From NCBI GenBank assembly GCA_009925965.1, contig RFPW01000124.1:1-6620 (forward strand): a DNA stretch of 6,620 bases, written 5' to 3'. A program made the translations under genes and the position numbers. The DNA is from Betaproteobacteria bacterium (GTDB taxonomy: Bacteria > Pseudomonadota > Gammaproteobacteria > Burkholderiales > Burkholderiaceae_E). Under the pieces are notes generated by a model, which was given only the letters and a program-made list of their open reading frames with translations, ran no database searches and had not been told where the DNA came from. Numbering within the stretch: the first letter of the stretch is position 1; each line of letters begins with the position of its first letter. Shown here in pieces: positions 1 through 5,489 of this stretch.

Positions 1-588
1 ATGGTGGTCCTGGTGAGTCGAATTGACCATTGCCTGGTGGATTTGCTGTACCGCTGGAGATCGGGGGAGCTCGACTGCGATATCCCCTGCGTGATCTCGA
101 ACCACGAGGACTTGAGCCGAGCGGTCGAGTGGTACGGGTTGCCCTTCCATCACGTCCCATTTGAGCTCGCCCAAAAGGCGGCGGCGTTCAGTCGTATTGA
201 GGCGCTGGTGGAGGCAGCCTCGGCCGATCTCATCGTTTTGGCGCGGTTCATGCAGATTCTTCCACCGGCGCTGTGCCAGCGTTATCCGGGTCGGATTCTG
301 AATATCCACCATAGCTTTTTGCCCAGCTTTGCCGGAGCGAAGCCTTATCACCAGGCCTTTGATCGGGGTGTCAAGCTGATCGGGGCGACCAGCCACTATG
401 TCACCGAGGCCTTGGACGAGGGGCCGATCATTGAACAGGATGTGGTCCGGATCGACCATGACGATGCCCCCGAAGATCTTGTGCGTTATGGCCGCGATAT
501 TGAGAAGACGGTCTTAGCGCGCGCCCTGAAGTACCACCTCGAGGACCGTGTGCTGCTAAATGGTCACCGGACGGTCGTGTTTCGCTGA
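1..588 (+). CDS. purU: Formyltetrahydrofolate deformylase, C-terminal catalytic part (5' end outside window)
   Basis: PurU hydrolyses 10-formyl-tetrahydrofolate to formate and tetrahydrofolate in the cytoplasm, balancing one-carbon pools and supplying formate for purine synthesis. The visible 195 residues are the formyltransferase-type domain. They contain the NIHHSFLP motif (Asn101, His103) and Asp139 in ALDEGPIIEQD, matching the Asn-His-Asp catalytic set of this fold and of GAR transformylase. GAKPYHQAF and the closing GRDIEKTVLARAL are typical of PurU rather than PurN. PurU proteins are normally about 280-290 residues with an N-terminal ACT domain; about 90 residues are missing here. The ATG at base 1 aligns with an internal position of the family (the strand leading into VLVSRIDHCL), so it is probably not the true start, although a naturally short protein cannot be excluded. 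The stop codon lies inside an inverted repeat. Confidence 0.93.
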   Translation: MVVLVSRIDHCLVDLLYRWRSGELDCDIPCVISNHEDLSRAVEWYGLPFHHVPFELAQKAAAFSRIEALVEAASADLIVLARFMQILPPALCQRYPGRILNIHHSFLPSFAGAKPYHQAFDRGVKLIGATSHYVTEALDEGPIIEQDVVRIDHDDAPEDLVRYGRDIEKTVLARALKYHLEDRVLLNGHRTVVFR

Positions 589-596
589 CCGTCCGG
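567..596 (+). other. Perfect inverted repeat over the purU stop codon, possible terminator or mRNA-stability hairpin
   Basis: CCGGACGGTC at 567-576 is exactly complementary to GACCGTCCGG at 587-596, giving a 10-bp GC-rich stem around a 10-nt loop that ends at the first base of the TGA stop. No T-run follows, only a CTTTCT stretch, so it is not a canonical intrinsic terminator. It may be a weak or Rho-assisted terminator, or a 3' stabilising hairpin. Its position is what would be expected if purU were separate from the gshA operon. Confidence 0.5.
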
Positions 597-611
597 GGTC
601 GAATGCTTTCT

Positions 612-616
612 GGAGG
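612..616 (+). promoter_or_regulatory. Ribosome binding site of gshA (GGAGG), decides the start
   Basis: GGAGG lies 2 nt before the ATG at 619 and 8 nt before the ATG at 625. Only the second spacing is suitable, so 625 is preferred. The resulting N-terminus, MVPHLITALEGPL, also matches my recollection of the family start. Confidence 0.75.
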
Positions 617-624
617 CAATGTCC

Positions 625-1938
625 ATGGTTCCGCATCTCATCACCGCGCTTGAAGGACCGCTGCAGGACCTGGAGCGCCGCCTCCTGGACGCGAGCGCCG
701 AGATTGAGCGTTGGTTTCGGCTGCAGTGGCAGGAACACACCCCGCCCTTTTACGGCTCGGTCGATTTGCGCAACGCCGGGTTCAAACTTGCCCCCGTAGA
801 TACCAATCTGTATCCCGGCGGGTTTAATAACCTGTCAGACGACGCCCTGCCGTTGGCGGTTCAAGCGGCGATGGCAGCTATCGAGCGGGCGTGTCCAGCG
901 GCCAGCGAGCTGTTGCTCATCCCGGAGAACCATACCCGTAATCAGTTTTATCTGGCGAACGTGCTCCGCCTTGGGACGATCCTGCGCCAGGCGGGTGTGA
1001 CCGTCCGTTACGGATCGCTGAACCCGGAGCTGACGGAGCCGACCCTGCTCGATGCCGCGCACGGGCAGCAACTGCTGGTCGAGCCGCTGCGCCGGCGCGA
1101 TGACCGGCTGGGTCTTGAGGGCTTCGATCCGGACCTGATTCTGGTCAATAACGACTTGTCTGCCGGGCTGCCCGCCATGCTGCAGGGCCTGAGGGATCAG
1201 GTGCTCCTGCCCCCGTTACATGCCGGCTGGGCGGTGCGCCGAAAGTCGCATCATTTCAGCGCGTATTCAGAGGTGGCGCAGCAGTTTGCTCAGATGCTTG
1301 GCATTGATGCCTGGTTGATTGATCCCTATTTTGCAACCTGTGGGCAGGTCGATTTTCAGGCCCGTGAAGGCGAAGGTTGCCTGCAGGACAATGTCGCGTG
1401 GTTATTGGCCAAGGTGCGTGCCAAGTACCGTGAATACGGAATTCAGGAGCAGCCCTTCGTGATCGTCAAAGCGGATGCGGGCACTTATGGGATGGGGGTG
1501 ATGAGCGTTCGGGACCCCTCCGACATGCTCAACCTGAATCGACGGACCCGAAATAAGATGGCAGTCGGCAAAGAGGGGCGCTCGGTCCAGGAAGTGATCC
1601 TGCAGGAAGGCGTGCCGACGGTTGAGGCGATCGAGGCTGGTAACGCAGAGCCTGTGGTCTATATGATTGACCGGTGTGTGGTTGGCGGCTTTTATCGCGT
1701 CAATGCCGAGCGCGGTCGGGATGAAAACCTGAATGCCCCCGGCATGCGGTTTGTCCCCTTGCCGTTCGCGGGGCCCTGTAACCGTCCCGACCATGCGGCG
1801 GCGCTCGAGGATGCGCCGAACCGGTTTTATGCTTACGGTGTGATTGCTCGCCTCGCATTGCTGGCCGCTTCGGTTGAACTGGAACAAACCTCACCTGGAC
1901 AACCCGGACCGGACAATCCGACCGGACAACCCCACTGA
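625..1938 (+). CDS. gshA: Glutamate-cysteine ligase, T. ferrooxidans/betaproteobacterial type
   Basis: It catalyses the first step of glutathione synthesis, ATP-dependent joining of the gamma-carboxyl of glutamate to cysteine, in the cytosol. The protein is 437 residues and belongs to the family defined from Acidithiobacillus (TIGR02049), which is unrelated in simple alignment to E. coli GshA. Recognisable blocks are PVDTNLYPGGFNN (about 57-69), LLIPENHTRNQFY, LPPLHAGWAVRRKSHHF, a glycine-rich VIVKADAGTYGMGV (about 279-292) resembling an ATP-grasp nucleotide loop, and VYMIDRCVVGGFYRVN (about 345-360). An ATG at 619 would add two residues but sits too close to the GGAGG. gshB follows 18 bases downstream, which supports the assignment. 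The last 17 or so residues, after the conserved ALLAASVELE, are a Pro/Gly/Gln-rich tail from a short DNA repeat and are probably not conserved. Confidence 0.93.
   Translation: MVPHLITALEGPLQDLERRLLDASAEIERWFRLQWQEHTPPFYGSVDLRNAGFKLAPVDTNLYPGGFNNLSDDALPLAVQAAMAAIERACPAASELLLIPENHTRNQFYLANVLRLGTILRQAGVTVRYGSLNPELTEPTLLDAAHGQQLLVEPLRRRDDRLGLEGFDPDLILVNNDLSAGLPAMLQGLRDQVLLPPLHAGWAVRRKSHHFSAYSEVAQQFAQMLGIDAWLIDPYFATCGQVDFQAREGEGCLQDNVAWLLAKVRAKYREYGIQEQPFVIVKADAGTYGMGVMSVRDPSDMLNLNRRTRNKMAVGKEGRSVQEVILQEGVPTVEAIEAGNAEPVVYMIDRCVVGGFYRVNAERGRDENLNAPGMRFVPLPFAGPCNRPDHAAALEDAPNRFYAYGVIARLALLAASVELEQTSPGQPGPDNPTGQPH
1895..1933 (+). repeat. Three degenerate 13-14 bp tandem units at the 3' end of gshA
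   Basis: The core GGACAAYCC occurs at 1897-1905, 1911-1919 and 1924-1932 (spacing 14 then 13 bases), each inside a larger unit like CTGGACAACCCGGA. It encodes the low-complexity C-terminal tail of GshA. The period is not a multiple of three, so gain or loss of one unit would shift the frame near the stop. Confidence 0.75.
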
Positions 1939-1956
1939 ATCACTCCTGGGCCCCCC

Positions 1957-3057
1957 ATGCGATTGCTCTTTGTTGCCGACCCGCTCGAGTCCTTTCGAAC
2001 GTACAAGGACTCGACTTACGCCATGTTGGTGCAGGCGTATCAGAGTGGTCATGCCCTCTATGTCTGTGATACGTCAGACTTAATCGCCTTATCGGGCTCT
2101 GCCGCCTTAACCGGGCGCAACGGTCGGTCGTGTCGCCTCGCGGCGCAGACCACACGGGTCGAACTTCGGCGGGACGCTTCGACCGTGACAGCTGCCGATG
2201 ATGCAGCGAGCTATGACGGCTGGAGTGGGGGCGCCCCGGCGGTGCATTGGTTCGATCGTCGTGAGGTCGAACTCGCGGCGCTGGCAGATTTTGATGCGAT
2301 CGTGATGCGCAAGGATCCGCCGTTCGATCTGGAGTATCTCTATGCGACCCAGCTTTTGGAGCGTGCTCAAGCGGAGGGCGCACGCGTTTTTAACGATCCG
2401 CGTGCGCTGCGTGATCACAATGAAAAACTGGCGATTCTGGAGTTTGGGCAATTCACGGCGCCTACGCTGGTTTCGCGCGATCCCGCGCGGCTGCGCGCAT
2501 TCGTAGTGGAGCATGGGGAAGCGGTTCTCAAATTGCTTGATGGCATGGGTGGGGCATCGATTTTTCGGGCCCGTGCCGATGACCCGAACCTGTCGGTGAT
2601 TCTTGAGACCATGCATCGTTTTGGGACCCGAACCGTCATGGCGCAACGCTTTCTGCCGCAGATTTCAGACGGAGACAAGCGCGTGCTGCTGATCGGTGGT
2701 GCGGTCGTGCCGTATTGTCTGGCTCGAATTCCGGCGGCGGGCGAATCACGCGGCAACCTGGCGGCCGGCGGTACTGGGGTTGCCCGTCCGCTCAATCCCC
2801 GGGATCATCAAATCGGGGCTGCGCTGGCGCCGATTCTTGCAGCCCGCGGCCTATTACTGGTCGGCCTCGATGTGATCGGAGACTGTCTGACCGAGGTGAA
2901 TGTGACGAGCCCGACCTGCTTTCGTGAAATCACGACGCAAACCGGTTTCGATGTGGCACAGGCGTTTATCGCTGCGCTGGAACGGGCGGTCACCGGCGCA
3001 GCATCCGCGGGAACATTTGCGGGAACATCAGCGGGAGCACCAGCGGGCCTGCCATGA
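1957..3057 (+). CDS. gshB: Glutathione synthetase (ATP-grasp)
   Basis: It adds glycine to gamma-glutamylcysteine with ATP, completing glutathione. The N-terminus MRLLFVADPLESFRTYKDSTYAML is diagnostic of prokaryotic GshB. MRKDPPFDLEYLYAT (around Lys119), the glycine-rich DGMGGASIF (195-203), GDKRVLL, the flexible ESRGNLAAGGTG loop (263-274) and EVNVTSPTC with the probable Mg ligands Glu313 and Asn315 cover the ATP-grasp domain in order. The 366 residues exceed the usual 310-320. The excess is a loosely conserved Ala/Arg/Thr-rich stretch between about residues 50 and 95, plus a 16-residue C-terminal AGxx repeat. A conserved Pro before LDGMGG is Leu193 here. The ATG at 1957 fits the family start exactly, but only a weak GGG precedes it, so translation may be coupled to gshA 18 bases upstream. 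The end overlaps the next gene by ATGA. Confidence 0.95.
   Translation: MRLLFVADPLESFRTYKDSTYAMLVQAYQSGHALYVCDTSDLIALSGSAALTGRNGRSCRLAAQTTRVELRRDASTVTAADDAASYDGWSGGAPAVHWFDRREVELAALADFDAIVMRKDPPFDLEYLYATQLLERAQAEGARVFNDPRALRDHNEKLAILEFGQFTAPTLVSRDPARLRAFVVEHGEAVLKLLDGMGGASIFRARADDPNLSVILETMHRFGTRTVMAQRFLPQISDGDKRVLLIGGAVVPYCLARIPAAGESRGNLAAGGTGVARPLNPRDHQIGAALAPILAARGLLLVGLDVIGDCLTEVNVTSPTCFREITTQTGFDVAQAFIAALERAVTGAASAGTFAGTSAGAPAGLP
3007..3054 (+). repeat. Four 12-bp tandem units ending gshB
   Basis: Units at 3007-3018, 3019-3030, 3031-3042 and 3043-3054 all begin GCGGG; the first two are GCGGGAACATTT and GCGGGAACATCA, the later ones more diverged. They encode AGTF, AGTS, AGAP and AGLP (GshB residues 351-366). 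The last base of unit four is the A of the downstream ATG. The period is a multiple of three, so unit number could change without altering the frame. Confidence 0.85.
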
Positions 3058-3461
3058 TCGGCATTCTGGTTGTCAGTCACGAACCACTGGGCACCGCCTT
3101 GTTGCATTGCACCCGTCACATTTTCGGGCGTCTGCCGTCGCAGCTGGCCGCGCTCGATGTCATCCCTGATGAGGACCCCGAGGTTGCCGTCGTCTCGGCG
3201 CGTGAATTGCTCAAGCGGATCAACGATGGCAGCGGCGTCTTGGTCTTAACCGATGTGTGGGGCGCGACCCCATCACGCGTTGCGTCGCGTCTGGCGGAGG
3301 CCGACCGGGTCGCGGTGCTGGCGGGCGTCAACCTGCCGATGCTGGTTAAGGGTCTGACTGACCGGCGCCGGCCGCAGCCACTGGGTGATCTGGTCGGACG
3401 ACTCCTGGTCGGGGGCCGTGAGGCGGTCGTCCAGGTATTGCCTCAACCGCTTGCCGAGTAA
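3054..3461 (+). CDS. PTS EIIA component, mannose (EIIA-Man) family, probably regulatory
   Basis: A 135-residue cytoplasmic phosphocarrier domain of the EIIA-Man fold. The phosphorylatable His9 follows the first strand in MIGILVVSHEPLG, and Asp67 in LTDVWGATPS matches the Asp that pairs with the active His in E. coli ManX. GVNLPMLVK (91-99) is also typical. It should accept phosphate from HPr. No EIIB, EIIC or EIID is fused or adjacent in the window, and the length is one domain only, which suggests a regulatory output rather than sugar import (inference). It starts within the gshB stop (ATGA), so translation is probably coupled; the only Shine-Dalgarno-like bases are a GGG 6 nt upstream. ptsH follows after 5 bases. 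Confidence 0.9.
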   Translation: MIGILVVSHEPLGTALLHCTRHIFGRLPSQLAALDVIPDEDPEVAVVSARELLKRINDGSGVLVLTDVWGATPSRVASRLAEADRVAVLAGVNLPMLVKGLTDRRRPQPLGDLVGRLLVGGREAVVQVLPQPLAE

Positions 3462-3466
3462 GTCCG

Positions 3467-3739
3467 ATGCAACACCGCGAAGTCCAGGTCGTCAATCCGC
3501 TCGGTCTTCATGCGCGGCCATCGGCGCAGGTCAGTCAATTGGCGTCCCGTTTTCGCGCCGAAGTCTGGTTAACCCGCAATAGTCGACGGGTCAATGGAAA
3601 GAGCATCATGGGGGTCATGATGCTGGCGGCGCCCAAGGGCACCGTGATCGGCATCGAAACCGACGGTCCTGACGAGTCTGAGGCAATGGCTGCGCTGGTC
3701 GAACTGTTTGCGTCCGGTTTTAACGAAGTGCACGAATGA
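3467..3739 (+). CDS. ptsH: Phosphocarrier protein HPr
   Basis: HPr shuttles phosphate from enzyme I to EIIA proteins. This is a full-length 90-residue protein. His15 lies in the canonical NPLGLHARPS motif and is the enzyme I phosphorylation site. Ser46 in NGKSIMGVMMLAA is the residue that HPr kinase/phosphorylase modifies in organisms having it, so the protein may be doubly regulated; hprK is not in the window. It sits between its EIIA partner (5 bases upstream) and enzyme I (33 bases downstream). The start has only a weak GAG upstream, within the preceding stop region. Its last codons and stop are part of a three-copy imperfect repeat that fills the gap to ptsI. Confidence 0.96.
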   Translation: MQHREVQVVNPLGLHARPSAQVSQLASRFRAEVWLTRNSRRVNGKSIMGVMMLAAPKGTVIGIETDGPDESEAMAALVELFASGFNEVHE

Positions 3740-3770
3740 CGAAGTGCAAATGAGTAAGTGCAGGAATTGA
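3724..3770 (+). repeat. Three imperfect copies of the ptsH 3' end between ptsH and ptsI
   Basis: CGAAGTGCACGAATGA (3724-3739), CGAAGTGCAAATGA (3740-3753) and GTAAGTGCAGGAATTGA (3754-3770) share an AAGTGCA core and each end in TGA. The first TGA is the ptsH stop. The third copy carries the AGGAA ribosome binding site of ptsI. The pattern looks like an old tandem duplication of the end of ptsH, since diverged. Confidence 0.75.
3762..3766 (+). promoter_or_regulatory. Ribosome binding site of ptsI (AGGAA), decides the start
   Basis: AGGAA lies 6 nt before the ATG at 3773. A longer in-frame reading from a GTG at 3758 would place this site inside the gene and has no comparable site in front of it. 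Confidence 0.7.
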
Positions 3771-3772
3771 CG

Positions 3773-5479
3773 ATGGCGATGTTCGTTCTGCACGGCAAGA
3801 CCTTGGGGGGAGGTGTCGCGGTGGGCCGCGCACGGGTATTGTCGACCGCGTTACGCGATGCGCCCCAGCGCCGGATCGCACCGGGTGAAGTGGCGACCGA
3901 GCTCAACCGACTCAACGTTGCGATTGCGCGTGTTCAAGCCGAATTGCAGGCGATCGCACACGACTTGCCGGCAGATGCTCCGGTTGAGGCGGCTGCGATG
4001 CTGGACGTCCACGGCCAGATGCTGGTGGATGCCACTCTGGTTGAAGGTGCGCGGACTCGAATTCGCCATCAGTCCTGTAACGCAGAATGGGCGTACGCGG
4101 CGCAGGCGGAAGAGCTTGTCGAACAGTTTTTGGCCTTTGAGGATCCGTACCTGCGTGAGCGGGTGGTCGATGTGCGGCAGATCGTCAACCGGGTGTTGCG
4201 TGCCATGTTGGGCAACGGGGTTCAAGACTTTCGGGCTGGCGAAGCGCTCGACTCGCTCGTGGTGATCGCTACCGAACCCGCACCGGCCGATCTGCTGCTT
4301 TGGCGTAACGCATGCGCCTTTGCGATCGAACTTGGAGGTACAGCCTCGCACGCGGCGATTGTGGCGCGAGGCCTGGCGAAACCTACGGTCGTCGGGCTGA
4401 CCGATGTAGCTAGCCTGGTTCGCGACGATGATCTCGTGGTGGTCGACGGAGATGCCGGCGTGTTGGTGGTGAATCCCGATCCGGACTTGATTGCGCAAAT
4501 TGAGCAGCGCCGGGCTGAGCATCGACGTGACCGGGCCCGTCTCCAATCGCGCCTGTCGCTGCGTGCGGCGACGTTCGATGGCGTTGCGGTTTCGCTACAG
4601 GGCAATATCGAGTTGCCCTCGGAGGCAGCCGAGGCGCTAGCCCAGGGTGCGGACGGGATTGGTCTTCTGCGTTCGGAGTTTCTCTTTCTGAACCGGAAGC
4701 AATTGCCGGATGAGGAAGAACAGGTCGAGGCCTACGCGGAGGTGGTTCGGGCGATGGCAGGGAGGCCGGTAACGATCCGCACGATCGATGTCGGTGCTGA
4801 TAAGGCGTTGCCGCGAACCGGGGCCGAGCCCGTTCATCCGGGCGGCGCGCATTTCGCTGAAAATCCGGCGCTGGGGCGGCGTGCGATCCGTTTTTGTCTC
4901 GCGGAGCCCGACCTTTTCAAGGTTCAGCTCCGGGCTATTTTGCGGGCTTCAGCGCTGGGTCCGGTCCGACTTCTGGTTCCGATGCTGACCCATCCGAATG
5001 AAATCCTCACGACCCGCAAGCTGCTGGCGCAAGCGCGCGAGACGCTCGTCGAACGCGGCCAGCGCTTTGACCCGGCCATGCCGGTGGGCGGCATGATCGA
5101 GGTGCCTGCTGCGGCAATCGCCGCGGACGTTTTTGCCCGCGAGCTGGATTTTTTGTCGATTGGGACCAATGATCTAACGCAGTACACGCTGGCGATCGAT
5201 CGTTCCGACCGCCGTGTTGCCGCGCTTTATGATCCGATGCATCCGGCGGTGTTGCGTTTGATCGCAAGAACCATCGCGGCGGCACGGCGGGCACGGCGGC
5301 CCGTTGCCGTCTGCGGTGAAATGGCTGGCGATCCAGTCGCGACAGCCGTCCTGATCGGCATGGGTTTACGAGAGTTTTCAATGAATTCGACCGCCCTGCT
5401 CCAGGTCAAACAGGGGCTGCTCGAGCTGACGGTCGATGCGGCGCGACAAGCCGCGCGCCAGGCGCTAAGGTTCGACTGA
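3773..5479 (+). CDS. ptsI: PTS enzyme I (phosphoenolpyruvate-protein phosphotransferase)
   Basis: Enzyme I transfers phosphate from phosphoenolpyruvate to HPr; it is cytoplasmic and usually dimeric. The 568-residue protein has the complete order: an N-terminal part with the HPr-binding helices, the swivelling domain with phospho-His193 in LGGTASHAAIVARG, and the PEP-binding barrel. Barrel residues matching E. coli enzyme I are Arg300 (GLLRSEFLF), Arg336 (IRTIDVGADK), Glu443 (MIEVPAA), Asn466/Asp467 (SIGTNDLTQY), Arg477 and Cys514 (AVCGEMAGD). There is no GAF domain, so it is PtsI rather than the nitrogen-PTS enzyme PtsP. The usual Thr before Ser-His is Ala191. The ATG at 3773 is chosen because of its AGGAA site and because MAMFVLHGKT aligns with typical enzyme I starts; a GTG at 3758 would add five residues. 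A 9-bp duplication lies near the C-terminus. HPr and EIIA are encoded just upstream. Confidence 0.96.
   Translation: MAMFVLHGKTLGGGVAVGRARVLSTALRDAPQRRIAPGEVATELNRLNVAIARVQAELQAIAHDLPADAPVEAAAMLDVHGQMLVDATLVEGARTRIRHQSCNAEWAYAAQAEELVEQFLAFEDPYLRERVVDVRQIVNRVLRAMLGNGVQDFRAGEALDSLVVIATEPAPADLLLWRNACAFAIELGGTASHAAIVARGLAKPTVVGLTDVASLVRDDDLVVVDGDAGVLVVNPDPDLIAQIEQRRAEHRRDRARLQSRLSLRAATFDGVAVSLQGNIELPSEAAEALAQGADGIGLLRSEFLFLNRKQLPDEEEQVEAYAEVVRAMAGRPVTIRTIDVGADKALPRTGAEPVHPGGAHFAENPALGRRAIRFCLAEPDLFKVQLRAILRASALGPVRLLVPMLTHPNEILTTRKLLAQARETLVERGQRFDPAMPVGGMIEVPAAAIAADVFARELDFLSIGTNDLTQYTLAIDRSDRRVAALYDPMHPAVLRLIARTIAAARRARRPVAVCGEMAGDPVATAVLIGMGLREFSMNSTALLQVKQGLLELTVDAARQAARQALRFD
5282..5299 (+). 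repeat. 9-bp tandem duplication inside ptsI
   Basis: GCACGGCGG occurs twice in direct succession, encoding Ala-Arg-Arg twice (residues 504-509) in a surface helix just before the catalytic VCGEMAGD segment. It is in frame and probably harmless. Confidence 0.8.
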
Positions 5480-5482
5480 GGT
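5478..5482 (+). promoter_or_regulatory. Probable ribosome binding site of metX (GAGGT), overlapping the ptsI stop
   Basis: GAGGT begins within the TGA of ptsI and is followed by 7 nt and a TTG at 5490 in the metX frame. The ATG at 5511 has no purine-rich site at a suitable distance. This favours the TTG start. Confidence 0.5.
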
Positions 5483-5489
5483 TGCCCGA

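Noticed and set aside
500..540. TTGAGA as a possible -35 box for a gshA promoter in the end of purU
   Set aside because: No acceptable -10 hexamer lies at 16-18 bases; the downstream sequence is GC-rich coding DNA.
619..624. ATG at 619 as the gshA start
   Set aside because: Only 2 nt separate it from GGAGG, whereas ATG 625 has an 8-nt spacing and gives the familiar N-terminus.
1402..1887. Minus-strand open frame of 161 codons opposite gshA
   Set aside because: Antisense shadow of conserved GshA sequence in GC-rich DNA; no domain recognised.
1939..1956. C-rich gshA-gshB gap as a regulatory RNA element
   Set aside because: It is only 18 bases; the GGGCCC palindrome is too short to support any named element.
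3007..3054. The 12-bp repeats as a CRISPR array or transcription-factor array
   Set aside because: The units are directly abutting, coding, in frame, and lack spacers, so a slippage-type tandem repeat is the simpler reading.
3758..3772. GTG at 3758 as the ptsI start
   Set aside because: It would place the AGGAA site inside the gene and adds five residues from the repeat that do not match enzyme I N-termini.
3851..4546. 231-codon minus-strand open frame opposite ptsI
   Set aside because: It is antisense to the conserved N-terminal and phospho-His domains of enzyme I, with no motif of its own.
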